Source: Gnetum montanum (lineage: Eukaryota; Streptophyta; Gnetopsida; Gnetales; Gnetaceae). From it: a stretch of 64,000 nt of DNA. The position numbers were made by a program, and so were the translations under genes. Numbering within the stretch: the first letter of the stretch is position 1; every line of letters starts with the position of its first letter. Shown piece after piece: positions 35,385 through 47,879 of the stretch. The notes beneath the pieces are model-generated. The model had not been told where the DNA came from, did not search any database, and saw nothing but the letters and a program-made list of their open reading frames with translations. The stretch spans positions 148,817-212,816 of the forward strand of contig MNCI01004940.1 of the NCBI GenBank assembly GCA_015680685.1, in the 5' to 3' direction.

Positions 35385-35665
35385 GATGTGGATGTTAGCA
35401 TTGATCACTATGAATTCCAAAATGTTGCTAAAAGAGTGGAAAAATCATTGGTCAAAATTGCCTAAACCCTTTAAAAATATCTATGTGGATGTTAGCGTTG
35501 ATCATTATGAATTTTGAAATTTTGTTAAAAGAGTACAAAAATCATTGGTTAAGATTCCATGAATCCTTTAAAAATAATAGTTGATGTAGATATTAGGACT
35601 GATCATTATGAATTCTAAAATGTTGTTAAAAGAGTGCAAAAACCATTGGTTAAAATAGTATACTT
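35385..35665. repeat. Three tandem copies of a ~98-bp unit
   Basis: Units start near 35385, 35483 and 35583, each with a 'gatgt(g/a)gat...gatcattatgaatt...aaaagagt...aaaaatcattggtt' framework. One plus-strand frame of copies 1 and 3 gives similar peptides around DHYEFQN, so the unit may derive from coding sequence, but stops interrupt copy 2. The stretch 35666-36390 downstream shows nothing firm. Confidence 0.65.
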
Positions 35666-36393
35666 TTGCAAATGAGTTATATAGCCTTGGAAAATAGTAC
35701 ACTAGCATATTAAGAAGAAAAAACTTTCTAAACAAAGGTTTTTTTTCTTTCAAACAATATATGAATAAATCAAACTATATGCTACTTCATATAGTAAGAA
35801 ACCATGATTCCCTACAGTACCAAATTTTTGTGGTCTTTATTTGCTTAGAGCATTTTTATTCAACAATCTATAGATAAGTATATATGTTTATGTACTGACA
35901 ATGGGGTTGATTCCATCAAGGATGAGTAAGCCTTTAATATCATCAATTATGTAAGGTTGATAGTTTGTAATCAACTAGATAAATTTTTAGACATTTGTGT
36001 GTGGTTATTTAATTTTAATTACATAAAAAAAATTCTATACAAAAGGGTTATTTGTATTTTATAAGAGGTGACTAATAGACAAAACACTACAAAGGAAGCT
36101 AATTCAGATAATATTGTGAATAATATAGATAAGGATTTCTTATGTTATTATTGGGATAAATGACTAAGAGCAAGAGACTACATCTACATTCAACTTAGAC
36201 CTTTGGAAAAATTAATTTTGAATTTTTATTCATGATAGAAATTTTAACTATAAAATATAGAATGTTGGATGACCAATATTTAGTTGATACTATGATAGAG
36301 AACCAAATGTGGCTACTTGTTATTATTGTAGAACATTAAATGTGGCTAGTTATTATTATTGTAGAGAACCAAATGTGATTATGAGACAATAAT

Positions 36394-36450
36394 GAGGTGT
36401 TAGCCTAGTATTAAGACTCTTGATTTGGAAGCTCCAAGTTAACACCTCAT
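36394..36450 (+). repeat. SINE-like tRNA-derived fragment
   Basis: GAGGTGTTAGCCTAGTATTA resembles a pol III A box region, and about 30 bases on GCTCCAAGTTAACACCTC resembles a B box (GTTC-A-NCC). The pattern of A box, B box and an amino-acid-arm-like GAGGTGTT...AACACCTC is usual for plant SINEs. It is short and may be only a 5' part. Confidence 0.4.
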
Positions 36451-36489
36451 TGTTATTTTAAAAAGGATAATTTCAGAGGGTGGGGGATG

Positions 36490-36745
36490 TCAAACCTCAA
36501 AAAATGAATAAAAATATTTAAAAATTTTAGAGCACATCATATCATCATAGAGAAATTCTAAAAGAAAATCCTAATGGTTTTGGAGATGTCTTTTCAAGTT
36601 TTCATCCTTATAACCAATCTTGAAAAATCCCCTCTTTGAGGTAGAAAAAGAATAAGCTTTTCCCTTATTCAGAAGCTTTCACTTCTTCCTAAAGGATTTC
36701 TTATAAAGAGAAGAAGAAAAAGCATAATTATCCAAAGGCTCAATA
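36490..36745 (+). repeat. Inverted-repeat arm 2 with PPT-like start
   Basis: This follows GGGTGGGGGA, a polypurine-like tract, and begins TGTCAAACCTC, a common LTR start in plant Gypsy elements. It is the partner of 30326-30592 in the opposite direction, 6 kb away. It is probably a solo or truncated LTR. Confidence 0.5.
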
Positions 36746-36749
36746 CTTA

Positions 36750-38040
36750 TCTTGCCAAGGTAGGATCTTAGGAGAGCCAATGGATGATTGAAAGCTTAAC
36801 TCTTTCAAGTTTTTACACCTAATAAAAAATAATTAATACATGTGACTTGAATTTTGAAAGCCATAGGTTTGTTCTCAATAGTCATATAAGTTGTTATTAA
36901 AGATTCTTAACTTAAAGTTTATATTAAGCAACAAAGTTCTAAAAATGTGGAATTTATTAGTATCTTATTACAACTTTCTATTGGTACCTCAAATCCTTTT
37001 GCTAAAAAAGTTCAATCATGAATGATGAAACTAATGTAAATGTTCTTCATGTGGGCCTATCCTTCTTACTAACAATTTATTTTTTTCTCTTGATTTGCCA
37101 AAAATATAAATTATGAGGTTGTACACATGAGTAAATTTTTTTCTTTTTATATTATTTTTGTTGTTCTCTACTTGGGTGTTAATGATGTGATGTTCTTTTT
37201 TTTTGTTTTTTCTTATTATTAATAATATACTTGGGATTCAACAACCCCTCTCTTATATGTAGTATTATCAAAATATTTTTGATAATAAGCTAGTTCAATA
37301 TATTCTTTAAACGTCTTTTCCCTAACTACAGTAAGGTAGATGTGACCTACTAAATAAGAGCATCCCACCACAAGGCTACTCAACTATTATTACACCTATA
37401 AGTGTGCTAGGAATTGAACCCATAAGCTTCCAACTAAATGTCTTGTAACACCCTCCTTCCTAGCCTTAGGTCAAAGAGCATTACATTGGGTAAAAAATGC
37501 TAACAAGAGATTAATCATGGTAGAATAATAAGATCAAATCACTCTAACATAGCAAAAGGAAGGATTATGGTGAAGCCATAACCAAAATAATATGGAAGAA
37601 ATTAATTGTTATAAAAATAAATGTGAATAGATTATATTGTTTAATGTTAAAAATAAATATGTGTATATATACATAAATTAAAAATTTGAACATCTACTTA
37701 AATGAAATCCTAAATATATTAATAATTAAAAACTTCATAATTTCTCATCATCTATATCTTACATAGATACATATAACATGCTTTAATATATTATATGTTC
37801 ATATTCAATACATGATCTATAAGCCACTCAAAGGTCTTCTACATAAGATTAAGGATGTGAATCAAATTAATATGCATCTACATATGGATTAGCAAATATA
37901 GCTTCATAAAAAATATAAGTACATCATAATCTAGAAATCATCAAAGTACCAAACTCACTCTATGTCCTTCCTAGCCTTGAAAACTTACACATAAAATAAG
38001 AATATCAACTTATGCTAAGTGATAAGCCTTGGCACCCTCT
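36750..38040. other. AT-rich DNA with LTR-like and SINE-like remains
   Basis: The sequence from about 37445 starts TGTAACACCCTCCTTCC, like the TGTAACACCC ends of plant LTRs. Just before it, on the minus strand (about 37450-37380), a GGGTTCAATTCC B box lies in a tRNA-like context. No gene is seen. Confidence 0.4.
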
Positions 38041-41000
38041 TCCAGCTAAATTGAGGAGAAGTCTCATGGGGGCTAGGTAGGGCACAACAACTTGCATACT
38101 AAATCAATGCAAAGTATATCTAAGCATCAAATCACTATAAGCATCCAAAATCACTCAACAATCATAACATCAAGAGTCCATAAACAATCAAAGGATCAAT
38201 ACCAAACATCTAATCATAGCATCAAGACTCCAAAAACCATTAAAGGATCAATTCCAAACATCTTTCCATTAAACATGAAATCAAATACCCAATCAACCAT
38301 ACCAATGAACCAATGCCAGCATCTATCCACTCCATCCACAAACTAAACAAACAAGGAGGCTATCACACACCGCAATTAGGGTCAAATATGTATCAAGTTG
38401 TCATGTATACCTTTTCATTTTTCAAAAAAAAATATCAAATTACTATGTGTATGGATTTATTATTATTTTCAATGAACCATAGTGGATCCCACCAAGGTTA
38501 TCACACATACTAGTGATTGAGGTGTCCTAGTGGATACCCACCTCTAATGTTCTAGAGGCACTAATTAAAAAAATTAATGAGCCATGGATCACCCTCTCCT
38601 ACTAGAAGGTGCCTATAGCAAGAGCCACACTAGTGCACTAACATTGATGGTCAATTATAAAAATTATCTCCAAGAAGTCCATCTCCAACCAGCCACAAAC
38701 TCAATGCTAGCTTAGTCATCCAAACACACAACAAATAACAAACCATGGCATCATCCAACCATCCAACAATCATCCAAAGTGGAAATTTGACATTAATGGT
38801 GAAGGGATCAAAACATCTTTTGACATACGCCAAAATATCCAACAATCCAACATGTCTTAAAATAACCAAAGATCCAACAAACTAACATGTCTCAACAAAA
38901 CCAAAGGATCTAACAATCCAACATGAACCAATCCAACCAAAAGTATAAAAGTATGACATGTCCAAGAACCAAGGTTTCAAAATCACCCATACTCAAATGA
39001 CCATTTCAAGCACAAAAAAAATACTTGCATTAAAAGTTTAAAATATCCAATAATCTCTCACAAGCCAAATCCATTCAACAAACCACAATGGATGCAAATA
39101 TGGGCAAGAAAATACCCAATAATACTAGAGGAAAAATTAGCAACATCAAAGGCCAAAATTAGAGAAGAATCAAATCTCTCAAAACCTATCACTAAGAATC
39201 CAAGCTTCTCAAAATGTATCTTACTAGATTAAGATAGTGAGACCATCTATTATTAAAAGTGTCATAACTCACACCTTCCAATGAACTTCTCAACAAGTCA
39301 TGATTCATCTAAATGCTAATAGCCATTCCTACTTATTGGTACAATATCATAGCAATTAAATATTCACAATAAGAGATATCAGCCCTTAATTCCAGGTAAT
39401 TAGAAACAAAGATAGAACAGATTACTACTAGTAAATCTATGATAACTCTACCAAAACAAATTACTTTTCACTAATTCCACTTCTATTTGAAAGGTAACAT
39501 CCATAGAAAAGAACCATACAAATTTTAGGAGAAATTGCATGGCTAGTGATTGGTGCTTTGTTTAATTATTATTATTAATTTATTCCAAAATGCATGGTAT
39601 GAGTTAGAGGATATGTGGTGGATGGCTCTTATATGTTAACATGTGTGCTATATATAATTTTTTATGCATTTATTTTAAACTTATCATACTCATCTATGTT
39701 GGGAGATTTTGGATTACTTTGGCATTGTATATTTTTATGGTACTTTTCACTTTTAATGGTTGTGATATGTAAGAGAGTTACATGAATGGAAGAGGAAGTT
39801 AAGTTTAAGATGAAAAAAATTTTTGGTAGTTTTCTTGTGACTTTGTGGAAGTCTAGGCAATTGGTTTTTTATTTTGTTCCATGGTTTTCTGGTTAATCTC
39901 CCTTAAAACTCCCATGGTTCATTTCTTTCACACATTTTGACAATATGGGAAGAGGTGCTATGAGATTGAAGCTGGAAGGTGTTATGGAATTGCAGATTAG
40001 TTGTGTGGATTACTTGGATCTTTGTGGTTTACTTTTTTCTCTTGTAGGTTTTCAACGTTCATATTTATAGGTGAGTTATGTGGCTCTAAAAGTGCAATAA
40101 TTCTTGAATCCATTATTCTAAAAGCATCAAACCATCAAACTAGGATTAGATTGATAACATATATAGTATGATTAAAGCATCAAACCATCACAAGGAAAAA
40201 TAGGTAAAAAAAAGGTAAGCTACTTATTGAAATTGATGCAATCAAGAATATTTCCTCTACCTTAAAGAATAATTTGAATCTAAGCTTTTCCAAGCAAGAA
40301 TAGGTTTAGACTTGAAAATCATTAAGAGATTTGCTAAGCATAGCTACAAGTAAGAGAATGGAAGAGAGTGCAAAGTATCTTGCAATGCTCCTAACCATAG
40401 AATAATGTGTGGTATAATGAGTTTTGTATTTATGCTATGGTCATAGTTCCTAAGGATGTTAAGCATAGTCCACCTTGAGTCCACTTTGCAACATTTGGCT
40501 ACTTTGGAATTCTTGATTGGTGCTTAGTGATGTACTCTCAAAGTAGTGTCATTACAAACATGACCACCAATTAACTAAGTTTATTAGTGGCCTCTAACTA
40601 ATATTACCTTTGGAAAAATTTCATTTTTACTTTATTTTATTTATCATCATAATTTTGGCTAGTTTTTGTGGAATAATGTATGGTGCCTCGAAATTCATCA
40701 GGTGATCCTTTGTATGAAGCCTTTACTTCTATGTCTTTCTATGAACTCTCAATTGATGTATACAAATTTGTTACTTTGGAAAGTTTTAGAAGGTATGTGT
40801 TCATAAAATTTTGGGTTATTTACCTTAATCTTTATGGTTTTAAAATCATTTAAATCTAGTTTAGATAGATCAAGGTTTTCAAGCTCTTCATGCATGATAT
40901 CTTTCAAATTCATTTTTGTTGATTTAACAATAGTGTCTAAAGCTTAAAATATTAGTATTTTTAATCATCATCATTCTTTGTTAATTATTTGAAAGTAAAT

Positions 41001-41624
41001 GTTTTCTTTTGATCTCGCATCTCTTGAATATTGATGTGTTTCTTATATTATTAAATTGTAGAATTTACTATTAATTTTTGAGAAACTTGAAAAGAAAATT
41101 ATATATAGAATTGGACCAATCATACATTCTAAACTCATAGTTATAACTAGTGGGTTTTATAGCATTTGATATATGATTGAGGTAAGTCTTAACTTGGTTA
41201 AGCAAAAAATTCTTTTGTGTATTGGAAAAATTTCTTGTGTGTAGCTAATTTTATATTACAACCTTCCAAAATTATGTCACTATTGCTATCTAGAGAATCA
41301 TATGTTTAACTAATATGTTTTAATACTTTGAAGAAAGCCAATGCAAGCACATAAATAACAAGATGTTGTAGATCCTACAAAGGATTATTTTACTAAAGTT
41401 TCAATATCTAACACTCCCTTTTCTTTAAATGTGTCTTAACAAAATGCACATTAAAGGAAGGTTCTATGTACTTCAATTCCAAAATTCTCTTAATAGCTAA
41501 GGGGAAACATATAATCCTAAGATCTCACAAAAACCTCTTATTGATTTAGATGATTTTCAAAAGGTTACACAAAGTAAAAGATGCAAAGAAAATCTATCTC
41601 TTAATTAATACATGCTAAATCATC
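38041..41624. other. Degenerate intergenic DNA, CAA/ATC-rich then AT-rich
   Basis: From 38090 to 39130 the sequence is a loose array of words such as 'catcaa', 'atccaac' and 'aaaggatc', which opens a spurious frame at 38092-38346. From 39130 to 41624 it is AT-rich without repeat structure I can define. I see no promoter, RNA gene or conserved protein. Confidence 0.5.
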
Positions 41625-41629
41625 ATAAT

Positions 41630-42459
41630 TGATGAGTGGCGAGGTACCCTTACACTCAACCATACGAATAGGAGCATTACACGCGTGATTTGGTCAAACT
41701 CTGCAAATGGACTAGTTGTGGCATCTAGACAGTTAGCCTTAGGTCACAGTTCGTTGTCTTCCCACTTGGACTAATATTAGCTTTGTCATGTACGATTTAG
41801 TCCAGAGTGAGGTGTGTGATGTGTTTTCTAATCTAATGCTACTCCTGAAGGCAATGGAAGATAATATTAACTAAGCGAAGGGAGAAAGGTTGAGAAGGAA
41901 TCTAGCTAGCCTAAGTGTGATGAGCATCCATTCCTTGATTATCCATACACATCTTGGAATTTGTGCCCAACTACCACTAGGATTACCAAGCATAGATCCT
42001 AGGTACGCTACTGGGTTACCAAGTAGTCACACTTAAATTCTCGTAATCAACTCGTACTCATTCCACGTTTAATAGGAGTTTAAGGGTGAGAGAGATTAAT
42101 TAGGAAGGCAGTAAATAACAAGTAAATAAATAATTAATCTAAGTGAATGCTGCAATGATGAAGTAATCTTGATCTTTATTGCCCATCATGTGCATGTCCA
42201 GGAACGTCACACTCAAATAAAAGATGTCGTACAATTACAATCACCACACTGCGAGCATACATTGGGAGGAAAAGGATTGAGAGGAAAAACAAGAAGTAAA
42301 ATCAAACTCTTAAACTTCTAATCTAAAACTTACTTCCTCCTAACTGACTCCTCTTATTTATAGATGAGGAGATAGACTACGATATCGTGTACATGAAATC
42401 GCGGTGAGGCTGCGATATCGTAGATGCGATATCGTGGAACACTAAATGGTGACTCATCA
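41630..42459 (-). repeat. 3' LTR of element D
   Basis: 830 bp from TGATGAGTGGCGAGG to GGTGACTCATCA, with perfect inverted ends. The body differs from A-C (for example 'ggcatctagacagttagccttagg'), so D is its own subfamily. Its U3 has about four GATATCG-type boxes at 42378-42437, one or two more than the partner LTR. A minus-strand TATA-like CTATAAATAAGAG is at about 42350-42363. Confidence 0.92.
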
Positions 42460-42461
42460 TA

Positions 42462-42472
42462 CCCCCACGACT
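42462..42472 (-). other. Polypurine tract, element D
   Basis: CCCCCACGACT on the plus strand, read AGTCGTGGGGG on the element strand, two bases from the 3' LTR. It would prime plus-strand DNA synthesis. Confidence 0.8.
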
Positions 42473-42624
42473 GAGTGAAAACTTGTTCTCTAGTTACAGT
42501 GATTACACAGTGGATAGGTATGGGATTATTGGATGGTGGAAATGGGTTTATGCCATAGTGTGGAATGAAGAAAAAATGAAGATACAACACAAGAAATCTG
42601 CTACAGCTACAAAATTGGTGGAAC

Positions 42625-45401
42625 TCATGTAGTTCTTGGTGGCAGTGGCTCCTCCATTGGTGCTTTCCCTTTGTCTTGTGCTCCAAGTTTTGAGACTTGA
42701 TGGCATTGGACTATGACCTGGACCTTCTTCTCTTCGATTTAAGGGTCTTGTTTTGTCCATTCTAATGTTCCAATGTTTGATGGAGTTGACACCTCCCATA
42801 GATAGGGTAGTTGCAGAAACATTTGATTTTCCTTGACATACCAAGCCGTAAACACCCATCGTTCCTCTTCATAGGCTCTAGCTTTATCTTTGTATTCTTG
42901 GAAATCCGTAAGTCATTGAGCCAGATCTATTGTGACACCTTTTTGGCCTTGGTAGCTTACCTTCACCACCTCAAGTTTAGAATTTGTGATCTCTAATTTT
43001 TCCAATAACTTCTTGCATTCTTCAAATTCTACTTTGTATTTGACATAGGTGGAAGCTACCTATTGCTCAAGCTCTGTTCTCAGGTGCCCTGCTATTAACA
43101 TGGCAAGGTTGGAATACTGCAGGTTTGCCAACTCCATGTATTCTATTAGATCTTGAATCTGAAGGTCCCGATTCTTAACTTTTACTTGGTGGGCAAAGGC
43201 ATATGTGTCCAATATGGCTTGCCAGTCAGTGTGTTGAGCACTGATAGCATTGATGTGGGCCTTGGCCATATGGATCTCCTTCTTGAAGATCTATTTGTAC
43301 ATTCCCACCTGGTCTTGGAAGTGCTCCTTTACCTTTTCATGCCGTTTAGCCTCATTTTGCCACGCGTTGATTTCGATAGCTGACTTTTGGCGAATAGCGC
43401 ATACCTCCTCCATTGAGAGGGTTCAATTCTCCCTAGCTAAATGACTCATGTCTTGGTTGACTCGGATGAATGATTCTCGCAATTGGTGAAAGTGTTCCTT
43501 GAGAAGATTCTTTTACTTCTTCACAGTGATCAACCGAAGGTTGTTAGCAACAAGCTTCTTATTTTCTTCTAGTAAGGCATTGAGTGCTTTGAGATGCACA
43601 AGAGTTTGTGCCTGTACTACATAGGCATCCCAAAAAACCTTCTCTTTTTATTCAACCACCTTTTTATTCTCTGTTAGTAGCTTGGTTAGTTGCTCAGTTC
43701 TGAAGCTATCTAGCTAGTCTATGGGAACAAATTGTAATGGATCCTGCTATGCTGCTTGTAGGGCCACGAGTTGCTCTTGTAATTTCTACACCTCTACTTC
43801 AGCATGCTCAACCCTCAATTCTGTTAAAACTAGCTTCCCCTTTATAGAAATGAGGTTTGACTGAATTGCCGTAACATCCTAAGGGATGTCAAATAAGGAC
43901 ATCATTACTTGTCTTATTTGTAGCAATCGATCAAGTGCATCCTCATGTTCTGCAGGAGTCATTGAGGTTCCGGCCAAAGTTTGAGCATCCCATGCTCCTG
44001 TGAGATCTTCTAGTGGCATAACAGGTACATTGAATGATTCTTTGATGTGGTTTGTGACCACTTATGCAGCACCTGCGGCATCCTGGTGTTGCATGATCAC
44101 CATAGTGGCCTCTTCACCAGTTTCTAATTGCACTTGGAAAGATGCCATGTTTCCTAAGATCTATTGTGAACAATTATTTTTTCCTCCTCCTATATAAATA
44201 GATACTTTGTCCCTTGTGCGATCCAAAGAAGCTATGGGCTGTATGGCATCATCAATGACATGAAAGAGATTTGCGTCATCACGACTTCCCCAACTGACCG
44301 TCTCAGCGATGGCCCTGAGATGGCTCATTGATGATCTTTAGCCTTGTGGTGAAGGCAGCTAATCATGGCCTATGCTAGGCCCTACTTCCTATTCTTAGCT
44401 GGGTCCTATACTTAGAGGTTTGTTGGGTCCTACAAGTTGAGTTGCAGTTGGTCCAACCGTCTATTCTTCTTCTTCTTCTAGTCCTAGCATCTCACCAGTG
44501 ATTTTCCTTGCAGCTAGTGGCTTTAACAATTCATCATATGAAGCATTTTGGGCTTTTCAAAGGACATCATTAGTGTACCCCCTAATACCAGCACGTCGAA
44601 AAAGCTTTCTAATAAGATAAGGGAAGGGCCACGCCATCTACCCTAAACCCTAAACCCTAAACCACCTCAGGATCTCTGTTACGTATAGATGGGGTAGGTT
44701 AGTGTTAGCCTTCTCCATCAACACTGCACATCATCTCACTGCATACGTTGATATTATTTTTAAGCCCTTCATGGGGAAGAGGTGATAAGTTTCAATTTTA
44801 AAGTAGATCCTCTCCTCTGTTGTTAACTCACCAAATGTCTTATCTCTGCCATACGCTCTTTCCAACCAATCCCATCACACATCGGGGTTTGAATGGGTAG
44901 ATAATTGAGCAACCTTGGGCCCTGAATTTTGAAGGTTTAATACTTCCAAAATGGCCTACATGGAGAAATAAACTGACACACCACAAATATTGATAGTGGT
45001 GTCTTGCTCCCTATTGTGCCAGAATTGGTACATCTACCCTAGGTACCAGGCACCGCTTTCGGAGAGGGTAGGCCATAAGGGAGATCCTTTGAGGTGATCC
45101 CTAACAGCCTTGGGAGCAAACTTTGCAAAAGATTCAAAGTTCAATTCCACAATCACCGTAGCGAATGTGGACTTTTCATGGATGGCCTGAACACAATCTT
45201 GGGGCAACGTGAGATGTTGTCCCTATTCAAGCACTGCAGCAGCTCCTCCTTCTGCTTTCCCAGATTGTACGATAGGAGGGTCCTCTTGATGAATGCTAAA
45301 TGATTGTTCCTCTTGTTCTGCATGTTGTCTGGTAGGATCTTGTCTTCAGTCTCTCCTAGGCTGTTTGCTTCCACCTTGAGCAGGACCTTCCTATTGTCCA
45401 T
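42625..45401 (-). pseudogene. ORFX of element D: extra 3' reading frame with coiled-coil tail
   Basis: About 925 codons between the noncoding block and the 3' LTR. A start at 45401 (MDNRKVLLKVEANSLGETED) leads, after a frame change near 45215, into one long frame with few stops. The N-terminal globular part has VIVELNFESFAKFAPKAV, SPLWPTLSESGAWY, TINICGVSVYFSM, ERAYGRDKTFGELTTEERIY and YLIRKLFRRAGIRGYTND. The C-terminal half (44250-42880) is rich in E, K, L and Q and looks coiled-coil (LIEYMELANLQYSNLAML, KKLLEKLEITNSKLEVV). It ends with a Pro-rich EEPLPPRTT and a stop at 42625-42627. It aligns with ORFX of element E. The globular part recalls the 'putative plant transposon protein' domain (Pfam PF20167), by memory only. 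Telomeric repeats at 44641-44662 add stops. Function is unknown. Confidence 0.7.
44641..44662 (+). repeat. Three telomere-type CCCTAAA units inside ORFX
   Basis: CCCTAAACCCTAAACCCTAA plus AC, three units of the plant telomere repeat. On the ORFX strand they read TTTAGGG and put two stops in the frame. ORFX of element E has no such repeat at this place. Confidence 0.9.
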
Positions 45402-45701
45402 GTTTCAGGGCCATCTACAATCACACGAGGTTAAGTGTTAGTAAGGTTATTTTTGAAGTTAAGTTATACCTTACTGCTTGCCTTAATTAATTAATTTGTT
45501 TTATCTTCATGTGATATTTCCTAAAAGATTGTAATAATGAATCCGTTTACTTAGGTGGTTTCCAATTTTAATTTCTTGGTGTACCTAAAGAGATTCAATG
45601 ATTTTTTTGGCACAATTGTTCAAAATGTTATAGCTAATTACCTTGGATAATGTCCTTTGGGAAATGATAAATTCCAAAAATGTTAGGCATTATTCGGTAG
45701 G

Positions 45702-45985
45702 TGTCCCTCCCCCACGACTAAGCTGAACACTCCAGGTTCAAGCAGGTTCAGATGAAATTAAAATCGGAGTACTAGCAAGTGAGATATAGGTAGAAAAGTA
45801 AGGGTCACACAATCACAAGTCGTAGAGAAAAAATTTGAAAACTCCCCCGCATGAATGGTAAGAAATTATGCTAAGTGTTGCAGGGGGGTTGCCTATTTAT
45901 AGGTTTTGTGGGACACGATATTGCATACAATACATCATGTACACGATATCACGTACGCGATCTCACAGCCCTAGTGACATGGGGA
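45702..45985 (-). promoter_or_regulatory. LTR-like internal promoter upstream of ORFX, element D
   Basis: Reading toward ORFX, there are first GATATCGC-like boxes (ACACGATATT, ACACGATATCAC, ACGCGATCTCAC at about 45975-45913). Then comes a TATA box CCTATAAATAGGC at 45891-45903, then an untranslated leader with a polypurine-like CCCCCACGACT (45709-45719), and the ORFX start at 45401. The order of palindromic boxes then TATA is the same as in the family's LTR U3, which suggests an internal LTR-derived promoter. Transcription is inferred, not seen. Confidence 0.5.
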
Positions 45986-46249
45986 ACAAGAAAAATACCA
46001 AATTTTTTAAAGATTTTCCTGAAATCAACGTTGTAACTTAGGAAATTGGGCTATTGTTAAGGGGTTCTAAGGTAATTAGATGGTTTTGAAGGCATGAATA
46101 AGTATGATCTGTGGGTTTTATCAATAAGGACCTTGGGTGGTAGAGAAAAAGGCTATGTGATGGTATATAGGAACGCCATTATTTAGAGGGATAGTAGTAG
46201 GGAAAGAAAATCATTTGAAAATTATGCTGAGGGTAAGAAATGGTGTGGG

Positions 46250-47410
46250 TGAGCTATGTCATAAGTGCGAATTACAAAAGATTACACAAGTGGGTCCTCT
46301 CCAAAGTAGGTTTCCACCTATAATGCCCTTGTGTAACCACACTTAAAGTGTCCATGGGCACTAGAAGGGTTAAATGTAATCCACACTAATTCCACAAAAC
46401 ACACACATGTAATTATCACCAGAATGAGGTAAGAATTCTATGTTACACATGACACGAGTTACAATTACATGAGTAGTGAGATGAGACAAACTATATAAAG
46501 GGATTGTAGAGATTGGGACATGAGGTAACTGACCCAGGGCACAGTGAATCCTGCATGAAAAGCATGATTAACATGTCATTAACCCGTCATTCCAAGATCA
46601 GGACCAAGTCCATTCCTCTAATCAATGACATCGCATTGTTTCATCCCATGATGAGCAACTATGAGAGTACCATAACAACAAGGCATACGATCACTTGGTG
46701 GTTTGTTCAAGGGAGGAGTGATTTTTATTTTGTGGCACTTCTTTTTTTTTTCTCTCTTTCTCTTTTTTTTTCTTTCTCTTTACCAAATCCAAAGAAGACG
46801 CCAACCTTCAAGCATGGGTGCATGTCTTTCCAATGGGACCCCCTAGAACAACATTGGATTTTTGAGTGCCCTTTTAATTACTCTTACTTCCACTTTTCGT
46901 TAGATCTACAAAGATCTTAGTACAACCATGTTGCATGATAACTCCCACAGAAGTTACCAAAGAGAATCCGCAAGTCCCCTTGATGTCACACCCTAATCAT
47001 TCCCTCTTGGTCCATCCTTCTTCATTCTGGGTATAATGAACAAAAAATTAATTTTAAGTTTCAAGAATGTCAAGAATATCACTGTACCCTCGAACAGAAC
47101 CTCTTATTTGTAGAGTGGATGAGTAGATGTAATGGGCTCACTGTCCACATAATTGATCACTCGAGACTTAATAACATAGAACACACCTCAACCAACAAGC
47201 CACATGAGTGTTTTATTCGTGGATGAGATTACTTACAAAAATGTAAAAGGATAAAAGAAGAAGTTTGAAAAATAAAAAAAAATTGGAAAACAAAAAGTTA
47301 TAAAATTGAAGAAAATGAAAAATATTTATCAATCCTGCTTGTTATTAAAATGGGGGATATCTCCCATAACTAAATAGTTGAGGATGGCAAGGATTAATAA
47401 ATGGAAGATG
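46250..47410 (-). other. Noncoding block of element D, homologous to 3' region of A-C
   Basis: This holds the family block 'agtgggtcctctccaaagtagg...' at about 46288-46365 that A, B, C and E have downstream of pol. It also has a polypyrimidine run at about 46740-46782 and A-rich runs around 47270. Its right end near 47355 has a decayed 'ctcccataacta' in place of CCCCCATGACT. The plus-strand frame at 46513-46920 is not conserved. Confidence 0.6.
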
Positions 47411-47879
47411 AGGATCCTTGCATGTTGGAAATATTCAGACTTGGTCATATTTACCCCATCGGGCTTCACACACTTGATTATAGTAAGCATAGTGGGCAAT
47501 TTTTAAGATGTGGTTCTTGGGTAAGGAGTTGACCCACTATGATGTTTGTGACCGAAAGATGGTATTCAAGGATTGGGTTGTCACTCTCCATTCTTGTGTT
47601 CATTGGGCCGTATGATTATTGGAGTGTTAATTGGTGGCCCTGATGAAGTAACATGAGGTGTTGGGTTTGAAGATAAGGGTGCACCACAGTGTTAGGCTTG
47701 TGCTGAGTTGGAGAGTGTAGTGGCCTTGGAATTTTGTTGTCCCTTCTTAGGGTCTTTCTAAAGAAGGGACGACTTCGATGTTGCTGAGGCCTCTCACTGC
47801 TATTAGTAATATTAGCACAAGTAACGTTCGAAGGTTGTTGCTATGGTGTAAACACCTTTGGAATAGTTAGTAGCAATGT

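Noticed and set aside
35820-36200. Degenerate frame ending in a CYYWDK-type knuckle-like motif (possible gag)
   Set aside because: Several stops and the motif lacks two of four metal ligands; too weak to call.
38092-38346. 84-codon plus-strand frame
   Set aside because: It is a product of low-complexity CAA/ATC words.
44641-44662. True telomere or chromosome end
   Set aside because: Only three units, embedded in an element frame with normal sequence on both sides.
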